From an uncultured Lachnospiraceae bacterium (GTDB taxonomy: Bacteria; Bacillota; Clostridia; Lachnospirales; Lachnospiraceae): 64,000 nt of DNA. A model generated the notes under the pieces. The model had not been told where the DNA came from, searched no databases, and saw nothing but the letters and a program-made list of their open reading frames with translations. The position numbers were made by a program, and so were the translations under genes. The first letter of the stretch is position 1. Each line of letters starts with the position of its first letter. Shown in pieces: positions 23,266-32,800 of the stretch. Location of the stretch: contig CAJTTI010000018.1 in assembly GCA_910579225.1 (NCBI GenBank), forward strand, positions 1 through 64,000. Reading direction: 5' to 3'.

Positions 23266-24204
23266 ATGAAAATTCCCGTATTTGTGATTCATGGATTTCT
23301 GGAAAGCGGCAAGACCAGATTTGCCCTGGAGACGCTGTCAGATGAATATTTCTCTGACGAAGAGCATACGTTGGTTCTTGCATGTGAAGAAGGAATCGAA
23401 GAATATGATGAAGAGATTTTAAAACAAGCCAATGCTACGCTGGTCATGCTGGAAGACAGAAGTGAATTCAATGAAAAATTTCTGGCAGAATGTCAGAAGA
23501 AATATAAACCAACTCAGATTGTCCTGGAATATAATTGCATGTGGGGAATGGACTTTCTCAGGGATATGTACATGCCGAAAGGATGGTTTGTGGCGCAGGT
23601 GATCACGACTGTGGATGCATCGACTTTTGACGTATATCTGAAGAATATGAAGTCTCTGTTCATGGAGATGGCAAAGGATTCTGACTTGATTATCTTTAAC
23701 CGGAGCCAGGACGATACGCCTGCGGCCACATATAAACGGAATATGCGGGCGGTGAACCCCAAAGCACAGGTGGTATTTGAGCGTGAAGACGGGACCATAC
23801 TGGAATTCGAAGAAGAACTACCCTTTGATCTGGACGCAGATGTGATTGAGATCAGCGATGTGGATTATGGGATCTGGTATATTGACGCCATGGATCATCC
23901 GGAGAAATATGACGGGAAAACGGTTCGTTTTACTGCCATGGCATATACGGGAAAGCAGCTGCCGGATGGTTATTTTGTGCCCGGACGTATGGCTATGACC
24001 TGCTGCGCGGATGATACGGCATTCATCGGCTTTCTGTGCAAATCTTCCTATGTGGACCGTCTGAAGCAGAGGCAGTGGATTACAGTTACTGCCCGGGCGC
24101 ATATGGAGAAGAGGGCAGAATACAGCGGGGAAGAGGGGATTGTGCTTCATTCCACGAACATCAGAACGTCGGAGAAGCCGGAAGAAGAACTGGTGTATTT
24201 CTGA
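23266..24204 (+). CDS. Second COG0523-type GTPase-like protein with TIGR03943-like C-terminus
   Basis: A 312-aa protein starting MKIPVFVIHGFLESGKTRFALETL, with P-loop GFLESGKT. The N-terminal G3E-like domain lacks the CxCC motif of its neighbour; CMWGMDFL stands near the expected place. The C-terminal third (DVDYGIWYIDAMDHPEKYDGKTVRFTA-type start, CCADDTAFIGFLC) resembles the domain of YcgQ/TIGR03943 proteins. The ATG at 23266 has GGAGATAAGG upstream and avoids overlap with the preceding gene. Paired with the His-rich GTPase it probably works in metal homeostasis, perhaps as a non-identical partner. Substrate unknown. Confidence 0.7.
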   Translation: MKIPVFVIHGFLESGKTRFALETLSDEYFSDEEHTLVLACEEGIEEYDEEILKQANATLVMLEDRSEFNEKFLAECQKKYKPTQIVLEYNCMWGMDFLRDMYMPKGWFVAQVITTVDASTFDVYLKNMKSLFMEMAKDSDLIIFNRSQDDTPAATYKRNMRAVNPKAQVVFEREDGTILEFEEELPFDLDADVIEISDVDYGIWYIDAMDHPEKYDGKTVRFTAMAYTGKQLPDGYFVPGRMAMTCCADDTAFIGFLCKSSYVDRLKQRQWITVTARAHMEKRAEYSGEEGIVLHSTNIRTSEKPEEELVYF

Positions 24205-24254
24205 TCAGTAGTTCATAAGAACAGAAATTACAGATATTGATTTTTAAAAGACAG

Positions 24255-24292
24255 AGAAGGGTCGGGACTTATAAAAAACTCCCGGCCCTTCT
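24255..24292. terminator. Terminator hairpin after the COG0523 pair
   Basis: AGAAGGGTCGGGA pairs with TCCCGGCCCTTCT (13 bp, one G-U) around a 12-nt A-rich loop. No T-run follows on the plus strand. Confidence 0.55.
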
Positions 24293-24458
24293 GATCATAT
24301 CTCTGTCGGTTTCTCTCTGGAGGAACAGGCAAGTCTGCCTTTTCTGGCGTTCGGATGATTCCATTTCTCACTTTTTCATATTAATATATGGGCTTTTGCC
24401 GTTGGGCAGAGGAACAGAGTGCAAAATATCACGGAAAAAATGCGAAGTGACATACTGG

Positions 24459-24487
24459 TTGGAAAATAATCAAAGCTTTGTTATAAA
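24459..24487 (+). promoter_or_regulatory. Candidate promoter of the LytTR two-component operon
   Basis: TTGGAA and TATAAA are separated by 17 bases, with an extended TG before the -10. It lies about 165 bases before the response regulator gene. Confidence 0.5.
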
Positions 24488-24650
24488 ATGTAAAAAATAC
24501 GTTTTTACCAGAATGTTTTTGTATGTTATGACGATAAAAGACAGAATTGCTATAAAATTGTTATTCGGGAATAGATGCCATTTTCTGAGGTAAATATATG
24601 AGTGTAAAACAGAATGCAGAAAATACAGTCTGCAGGAAGGAGGAGATATA

Positions 24651-25379
24651 ATGTATCACCTTGCCATCTGTGATGATGAACAGGAGGCGCTGGAGGAGAC
24701 AGAACAGCTTTTGCTCGGATACAGAGTACAGCGTCCACAGAATGAATTTGTAATTGAACGTTATGAGACGCCGGAAAGCATGCTGTATCAGATGCGGGAG
24801 AACGGCGACCATCCGGATCTGATATTTTTGGATATTTATTTGAACGGGAGGACGGGAATAGAGATTGCACAGGAGCTGCGCGATATGGGAAGTTCCTGTC
24901 GTGTGGTGTTTCTTACAAATTCCAGAGAGCATGCATTGGAGGCCTTCGGTGTGAATGCCATGCAATATTTGCTGAAACCAGTTTCCTTTTCGGCATTTAT
25001 GGCAGTGCTGGATCGCTTCTTTATGGAAAAGGAAAAGGAAAAGAATCAATATTTACTTCTTAGAACAGATGGACGGATACGACGGGTATCATTTCGGGAT
25101 ATTGTCTGCTGTGAAGCGCAGGGCAATCAGCAAAAGTTGATGTTGGCGGACGGAGAAGAACTGATGCTCCGTATGACGCTGACGGAATTATACAATAAAA
25201 TGTCCGGGCGTCCGGAATTTGTCCGGGTGGGAGCAGCATATGTTATTAATTTGATTCATACAGAAAGTCTGAATGCAAAAAATGTAGAAATGGATACCGG
25301 TGAAAAGATTCACCTGCCCAGAGGTGCATATGCGACACTCAGAGAGCATTATTTTGATTTCTACTGTGGGGAAGAATAA
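24651..25379 (+). CDS. LytTR-family response regulator (AgrA-like)
   Basis: A 242-aa cytoplasmic transcription factor. The receiver domain (1-120) has the acidic pair in AICDDEQE, the phosphoacceptor Asp in LIFLDIYL near residue 65, Thr in VFLTNS and the Lys in LLKPVS. The C-terminal LytTR domain (about 135-240) contains LLLRTDGRIRRVSFRDIVCCEAQ and EFVRVGAAYVINL. GGAAGGAGG precedes the ATG, and its stop codon TAA directly abuts the ATG of the kinase. The two form a peptide-sensing-type pair; it lies just upstream of the pilus operon in the same direction and could regulate it, but that is inference. Confidence 0.92.
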   Translation: MYHLAICDDEQEALEETEQLLLGYRVQRPQNEFVIERYETPESMLYQMRENGDHPDLIFLDIYLNGRTGIEIAQELRDMGSSCRVVFLTNSREHALEAFGVNAMQYLLKPVSFSAFMAVLDRFFMEKEKEKNQYLLLRTDGRIRRVSFRDIVCCEAQGNQQKLMLADGEELMLRMTLTELYNKMSGRPEFVRVGAAYVINLIHTESLNAKNVEMDTGEKIHLPRGAYATLREHYFDFYCGEE

Positions 25380-26705
25380 ATGACACTTGGAATTACACCG
25401 TTACTTTCTATATTTCGTAATCTGACAGAAATTACCGGATTCTGTGTATTATTTCTGCTTTTGGATCATCCGCGGTTTGGTTGGAGGAGAACGCTTCTAT
25501 ATTATGCGGCATTTATATTGTCTGTAGGTGGTGTGGGGACCATATGGGTACTGTGGGATCCGGGCAGTTATCAGAAGTTTTGTGTGCTGGTTTTTGTCTT
25601 GTGCGCATCCGTATTTCTTATTTATGTCAGTGCGAATCATCCGTTTCAGTCATATTATAACTTTTCCATGCAGATGTTTGTTCTTCTTTGTCTGCTCTTT
25701 ACAGGTATATGGTGTGCAAAAACATTTTTTGGGGGGAACCCGTGGGCAGAGCTTCTGATTCGTATAGGGTACATAAGTGTTTTGGCGGCAATCTATTATT
25801 TCTATATCCGAAAACCGTTTTGCGGGCTGACAGAGGCTTTGGAGATTCCGTGGAGAGGCGCATGCGTTGTCTCTGTTGCGGGAAATCTGCTGGTGATATA
25901 TGTGCTGGTGTGGCCGGTTCCTGTATCCCTCCGGGAGAGGCGCGAACAATTTATCTTTGTCTGTATGTGTATACTGCTTCTGATCATGCACATCTTCATG
26001 TTCAGAACCTTGTCTATTGTAAAGGACAAGATTGAAGAACAGCAGGAAATGGAACTGTCTCTGACCAATAATAAGCTGCTTCAGCGTGAACTGGAACTGA
26101 TGCAGAGGGCAGTGGAAGAAGCCAGGCGGATTCGCCATGATATCCGTCATCACAATCTGAATGTAGCGGCCTATGCCAGAAAAAAAGATATAAAAGGACT
26201 TTTGGATTATCTGAAAGAATATGAAGAAGAACAGGCGTTGTCTCTCCCGGTTAGCAGGTGCGAGAACCGGACCGCCAGTAATATTCTTTCAGAGTATGAA
26301 GCCAAAGCCCGCCAAAAGGGGATAGAGGTACAATATGATCTGAAACTGGAACAGAATATTCCTGTCAGGGATGTGGATTTGATCGCTATTCTGGGAAACG
26401 GAATGGAAAATGCGCTGCATGGATGTTTGGCATCTGGAAGAGAACCACAGAGAATCTGCGTCTGTATCCGTCCAAGATCGGACAAACTGGCTATTCGGAT
26501 TACCAATACCTGTTCTGATCAGGTAAAGCTGGAAAACGGCCGCCCGAAGGCAGGCGGGGTTGGGGTCTCCAGTATCCTGAGAAGTGTAAAGCGGTACGGA
26601 GGGGAAGCAGACTTTAAAGTGCAGGATGGGGAGTTTATTCTGCGGATTTTGTTAAATATTTCCGGTGGAAATGAGGCTGTGCAAAGCATCACGGAAAAAG
26701 TGTAA
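25380..26705 (+). CDS. GHKL-type sensor histidine kinase (AgrC-like, HPK10)
   Basis: A 441-aa membrane kinase. The N-terminal 210 residues contain about six hydrophobic segments. A coiled coil (EEQQEMELSLTNNKLLQRELELM) leads to the phosphoacceptor region RRIRHDIRHHNLN near residue 258. The GHKL ATPase domain has the N box LGNGMENALHG near residue 340 and a glycine-rich GGVGVSSIL. It phosphorylates the upstream LytTR regulator. The stimulus is unknown; neither an AgrD peptide gene nor an AgrB processing gene is nearby. Confidence 0.9.
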   Translation: MTLGITPLLSIFRNLTEITGFCVLFLLLDHPRFGWRRTLLYYAAFILSVGGVGTIWVLWDPGSYQKFCVLVFVLCASVFLIYVSANHPFQSYYNFSMQMFVLLCLLFTGIWCAKTFFGGNPWAELLIRIGYISVLAAIYYFYIRKPFCGLTEALEIPWRGACVVSVAGNLLVIYVLVWPVPVSLRERREQFIFVCMCILLLIMHIFMFRTLSIVKDKIEEQQEMELSLTNNKLLQRELELMQRAVEEARRIRHDIRHHNLNVAAYARKKDIKGLLDYLKEYEEEQALSLPVSRCENRTASNILSEYEAKARQKGIEVQYDLKLEQNIPVRDVDLIAILGNGMENALHGCLASGREPQRICVCIRPRSDKLAIRITNTCSDQVKLENGRPKAGGVGVSSILRSVKRYGGEADFKVQDGEFILRILLNISGGNEAVQSITEKV

Positions 26706-26739
26706 TGCATCCCGAAGCTCTGGATTAGAAAAATATATT

Positions 26740-26748
26740 TGTTATAAT
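26740..26748 (+). promoter_or_regulatory. Extended -10 promoter element of the pilus operon
   Basis: TG-T-TATAAT is a perfect extended -10 box, 52 bases before the start of the giant prepilin gene. Only a weak -35 is visible, which is usual for extended -10 promoters and may mean an activator is needed. Confidence 0.5.
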
Positions 26749-26800
26749 TTTAACTAACAGAAATACAGGAGACATGGTAAGTCTGTTGGCAGGAGAGAAG

Positions 26801-29800
26801 ATGATGAAAGGAAAAAAGAATTGGACTTGCGGTTTTACTCTGGTGGAAACACTGGCAGCTGTGGCTGTTCTTGTGATTCTTCTGGGAGTTTCCGCTGTGG
26901 CAGTGGCGCATTACCGAAAATATATGAAGATTACGGAACTGGATCATGCAGCCAGGGAGATCTATATGGCGGCCGAGAACCGTGCAGTGCTGTTGGGAAA
27001 CAGAATGCGGCTTGGAGGATTGGTGGAAGAAGAGGGACGAAAAGTGACGATACCCCGTCTGCCTTCCGACGATTTTCAGGGAGAAAATGACGAAGAAAAA
27101 GCAGATGCTTATTATATAACCAGGCTGGAGGATGAGGAGGTGCTTCGCACGCTGCTCCCGGAGGGAAGCATTGATCCGACACTGTATGAAGGAGATTTCT
27201 ATCTGGTTTATGAGCCGGTCAGCGGTAGCGTGACCGACGTTTTTTATGCGGAAACGCCTATACATATGTTGGAGGACGAGGAGTTTCAGACATTTTATGA
27301 CCGATGGAGTCAGGCGTCCCGGGAAGAACGGATGAAAACGAACCCTATGCTGGGTTACTATAACGGCGGTATGGCAGAAGGAGGGAAGTACGGCGTACTG
27401 CCTACTCCTGGAGTCGCGGTCTTGTTCCGCAATGAAGAAAAGCTGACAGTGGAGGTCATCTTCGCGATTCCGGAGGAACTGCAGGGAGAGGCTGTGGAGA
27501 AGACGGTGACTCTGGAGTATGAAGGAACAAAGCTGGCGCTTTTTGCAGGAGACACGTTGGCTCCTGAATACCAAAGCAGGCTGATTGCTCAGAATCAGAA
27601 CAACGGAAGAGAAACCTATACCTGGGTGCTGGATTCTCTGGAAGCGGGGGAATCCGGAGATTATCCGGAACGGTTTGCCCGTCTCTTTGACGGAATCTTT
27701 GGAGCTCCAGCGGGATTCGGGGGAACAGTTACAGTGACTGCAGAACTGTCTTCTCCGGAGGGAAAATTTACAGAAGTATCGGACAGTGATGAAGACAACA
27801 GCCTGTTCGCAGGGGTGGACGCAGAAGGTACGGCACAGATCCGGTATCTGCGTCATCTGCAGAATCTGGATACGGGATTCTCAAAAGCAGCAGGGATAAA
27901 GAAGGCAGTACAGACAGCCGACCTTTTTTGTCAGGACAATGAAGTGTATCCGGAATATGAGCTGATTCCAGTGGAAAATCCGGAACTGACGTCTTATGAC
28001 GGAGGCGGCTGTGAAATACAGGGATTGCAGGTGACGCCAGAAAGTGTATCCGGCAATCCGGCGGCAGGTCTGGCTGAGAAAACTGCAGCAGGATTGTTCG
28101 CCGGCACAGAAGCAGAACATAAGTTCTTGTTTACGGGCGTCCGGCTTGTGAACGCCTCGGTAGAATGTGTGGATCAGGGGGGCGCAAAGCTTTTCCCGGC
28201 AGGTGCGCTGGTGGGAAAGGTAATGGGGGATGCTGAGTTCAGGGACTGCAGGGTATATTGGGAACCAGAAGAGGGTGAACAGGATCTGCAGAGTCTTCTG
28301 GGCAGTGAAAAGGACGGATACGATTATAGAATCAGAGGAAACTGCGCCGGAGGACTGGCAGGGGAAACTCTGGGTATGGTGACCGTGGAAGGGTGTCTGG
28401 CTGCCAGCACCATCAGAGGGGCTTCTGCTGCCGGCGGTCTGTTTGGCCTGAGTCACGGGGATACAGAGATCAGAAATTCTTTCGCGGACTGTTATCTGGC
28501 CGGGGCCAGGGCGGCAGGTCTGATTGGGGAGATGTCGGGTTCTCTGATGTTGGTGAATAGTTATGCTGCCGGGTTTGCGGATATGAGAGAATCGAAAACG
28601 GCGGCAGGATTGTGCACAGGTTCAAGTGCAAAGGTGACAACCCAAAATGTCTATACAGCCATGCGTTATCCGGAACGGAAAGATCAGGCAATCTATGAGC
28701 TGACTCAGGCTCAGGAAGTTCCGAATAATGATATTTTTGAAAATACATATTATCTGGGAACTGCAGCCGGCAGTTCGTCCGGTAATCTGAACGGGAAGGC
28801 AGTTTCTTATGAGGAACTTACATCGGAAGCATTTGCAGACCGCCTGAATCAGGGAGCAGCAGGGGCGGTATTTGCGTGGAAAAGCGCAGGGAACAGCAAT
28901 CCCTATAATCTGCAGGAGCATCTGAACCTGACCGTTTACAGTTTCCCGGGACTGAAAGTTCTGCCCCATTATGGCGACTGGGGCGCACAGTTTAAGGAAC
29001 CAAGCCTGGTTTATTATGAACAATATGAAAATGAGGTGTTCGGCTTTTCTGGAGGCAATGCCAGATATCTGGTAGGAGAGCTGTCCGATGACCAGCCTGT
29101 ATATTCGGATGGTTATGCAGTGGCGGCTCTGGTTCAGGATCTGGAAGATCAGCTTACTGCCGAAGGTGCAGTTTCCATTGTCTATCGGTACTTTGACGGA
29201 GCCGGGAGCGGACAGCTTGTGGAGAAGACTGCGACATATACGAAGGGAGAACCTGCCGGAGACGGTCAGTTTCCACTGATTCGTACAGAATGGGAGAATG
29301 CGGAGGGAAACAGGGCGGAATACTATCTGGCGTTTCTTCCAGAAGAGCTAGTGACCGGGGCACCTGTGGGGAAAGATTTCTTCCAGTACCTGAGATTCGA
29401 GCTGAAGCTGACCGATACAGACGAAAATCCGGGGGGAGAATATTTCTACAATCCGCATTTTGCGGAGACGGTGGTTCCCTATGTGCCGGAGGAAGGCGGG
29501 ATTTCCGGTCCGTGGACACCGGATACGGCGGCGGCTTACGGAGCGGAACTTCTGGAACGGTATTATTATACGGTAAGTATCCGTACGCCCCGCCATCTGT
29601 ATGATCTGAGCAAATATCCGGAGTATTTTCACAACGACCGGCACAGCTATACGTTCCGTCAGGGGCTTGATCTGGATTATGCCTTTTATACGGGGCACCA
29701 TCTGACATCAGCAGACGACTTTCTGAACCAGACGCCGATTGGCAGTTATGACATGCCTTTTCAGGGGATTTATGACGGCGGCTGTCACCGTATCCGGGGA

Positions 29801-32800
29801 GTGGCTTTTCAGATTCCGGATTCCAACAGCCGGTCGTATGCGGGACTGTTCGGTTATTCTGCAGGCGTACTGAAGAATATGGTCTATGAAATGGACGCAG
29901 ACCGGGAGATATCGGTATCCATGGGAAGAAGCGCCCAGAACAGGTATCTGGGCGGTCTGGCAGGCGGCAATGGCGGAACCATACAGAACTGTGCAGTCTC
30001 AGGGGTGAGACTGACCGGGCATATTTATGATGCATCCATCTATATCGGCGGTCTGACCGGACAGAATCAGGGAATGATACAGGAATGCGCGGCTGAGGTG
30101 GCTTCACTGGCGGCCAACGGTTCCAACTACGGGCATGCTTATGTGGGCGGCCTGGTGGGGATGAATACCCGTGACCGTGAGATCAGAACATCCTATGCAG
30201 TGGGACGTGTGACGGCAGGGGTGGACAGTACATCAGATGCGAAGATCTGCGGGTTCGTAGGGCGCAATGAAGGGAGCATTGAGAGCAGCTACGCGGCTGT
30301 GGACTTAAGATCCAGTGGCAGAAACGTGGAAGTGAACGGTTTTTGCGGCGTGGCGGCAGGTCAGCAGAGAAATACCTATTATCTGAATGAAGGGAATTTT
30401 ACTTATCGGGATTCTTCTTATACGGCTGCGTATGAAAAGAAAAGAGCAGTACCGGTTACCCATGCCGAATTGTCTGCTTCTTCCTCCTGTGTACCAGGAA
30501 TGTCCATGGGGGCGTCTGCGCAGGGCGAAGGAAGCGGAACATATCCGTATCCTGCGGCAGTGAAGGGGGCGGATGGAAGTCCGGTCCATTACGGTCAATG
30601 GCCGAATCCCATGGATCTGGGAGAGATGGGAGTATACTACTGGGAGAAGCTGGAATCTGACAGTGGTTCTGCATATCATGTCAGTTTGCTGGCAGTGGAT
30701 CCGGTAGAGCAGCAGGTCAGCAGACGTTCCACCTTGTCGGACGCCCATGACGACGGCGGAGTTGTGACGGATTACGGATATGGATACTATAGCCGGGAAG
30801 GACTGAATATAAGTATTGCGGCAGAAGCTCTGTACAATTCTGAGCCCGGGGCTCCGGGCAAACTTTTCACAGCAGATGTAGTCTCTGAGCAGGAAACAGA
30901 CGAAGCGCTTGCCGGTATGATGCGCGGTTTTACATTTCATTCTTACCGGGGGTTCCGGTCAGATACCGGCGGACTGTATCCGGGCGGGAAAGATCAGAAG
31001 AACGGAATCCTGACGCTGAATCAGGGAGGTACCAGCGGACTTCAGGTTTCCTTTTATATCAATCCTCTCTTTGGGGACGCCATGTCTGCCTTCCGGATTC
31101 CGGGTGGATGGACACTGGCAGATCCGGTGCTGTCTGTGGTGCCAGGGATACAAGAGGAGAACCCTTACGGAGTTCGCTCCATTGAACAGCTGGAAAATAT
31201 CAACTGGAACAGTGAAAACCGGAACACTGAAACCGTAGTGGAACTGAACAGAAATATCGGGGATTTTCCATACCTGTCGTCTTCTGACGAGACTGGGAAA
31301 TATTACTGGAAGCAGACGCATGATCTCAAAGGAAGAGAAGGGGCAATCTATACGCCCATTGCCGAGTACTATGATTCTACAGGTGGAAATCAGGGAAATC
31401 TGTATGGCTGGTTTGGCGGTGCCTTCGACGGAGCGGATTATATTATAGAAGATGTCAATATTCAGGGACAGAAGTCGTCCTGCGCCGGACTGTTCGGTAT
31501 TGTCTATAACGGAACGCTGAAAAATATCATTCTGTATTCTTCGGACGGAAAAGGAACAGTGACCAGTGGTCATTATGAGAATTCTGACTATACAAGCCGC
31601 TGGTATGCCATAGGCGCCCTTGCCGGGGTGGCGGCCTCCCATATAGGAAACGCGGTGGAGAACTGTGCAGTTGCCGGTTATACGATCAATGGAAATATTT
31701 ATACCTACACAGACGGCGGAAACAATAACTGGGGAGGAAGCGGGATTGGCGGTCTCCTTGGTATCTCCAATATGCCTTTGAAAAACTGCTCTGCTGTAAC
31801 AACCGTCCGATTCCCTGTTACGGCGAAGGATAATGACAACACGCGTGTGGGCGGTCTGGTGGGAACCTGTCAGGACAGTATTACAAACTGTTATGCCGGA
31901 GGCAGCATTCAGGTAGATCAGGATGCGAAGGGAGAGACAGGCGAGAGTATGGGCATCTACATCGGCGGTATTGTGGGAGGCAGTTATATGAAGCCGCTGC
32001 AGGTATCGGGAGGACAACTGATCGGTATTGTGCAGTCGAAGGATGATCCGGGGAGGACGAACAATGCTTTATCTAACTGTTACAGCTATGTCCGACTGCC
32101 GAAAGCCGTCGATAAAGAAGACACTGTTTACAGAGACAGGAAAATCAAATCTCTCTATGCCCTGGGAGGGGTTGGCGAGATCAATGCAAATCCCCAGGAG
32201 GACCTTAGCCTGCTTGGCGCTTATAAAGCGAATCATGGGACCTGTACCATTACCAACTGCTATTACCTGGAGGAGGAGGTGTTGGGTGCTCTGGGCGGTA
32301 CGATCACTGGCATTACTACAAGCAGCGGAAAAACAACCGGGACAAAGACTGATCTGGGGGCTGGCGGAGTCAAAGGACTGACTTATCGACAGCTGGCAGG
32401 CAGTGAGAGTCTGGATAACGGGCAGGAAATCTACGCTTCTTTGAATGAGGGAGGCTCAGGTCCTTTTGCGCCTGTTACGTCTACGACGGATGACGGGTAT
32501 TCCGTGGCAGGCAAGTACAGTTACAGTAGCGCTGCAAGACTGAAGGGGATGAACTATCCCTTCCCTACGATTCTGACCAGAGAAGGTGGGAGATATCATG
32601 TCCATTATGGCGACTGGCCTACGAACGGTATAGAGCGCGAAGAAGGAGGTGCGCCGGTGTTCCTGGATCTCTTTGCACTGCCGGAATACTCGGAGACCCT
32701 GAGCCTTACAAATGGTGTGGAAGCCGGCGGACGGTGGGAGGTAGAGAGCGAAGCGGCAGAGATTGCCGGGGCAAAGATCGAAGAAGTGCCCGGAACCGGA

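Larger units (their letters stand above)
24205..24650 (+). other. Intergenic region before the LytTR two-component system
   Basis: The 446 bp contain the terminator at 24255-24292 and the promoter at 24459-24487. The right half is AT-rich with scattered GTT-type motifs that might serve LytTR-domain binding, but no clear pair of 9-bp direct repeats is seen. An open frame at 24237-24593 has no ribosome site or recognisable product. No small peptide gene resembling agrD is seen. Confidence 0.45.

Noticed and set aside
24480..24545. LytTR binding repeats in the upstream region
   Set aside because: GTT-containing motifs occur, but their spacings (14 and 10) do not fit the paired 9-bp repeats expected.
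24205..26705. agr-type quorum-sensing locus
   Set aside because: Regulator and kinase are AgrA/AgrC-like, but no AgrB peptidase or AgrD peptide gene is adjacent.
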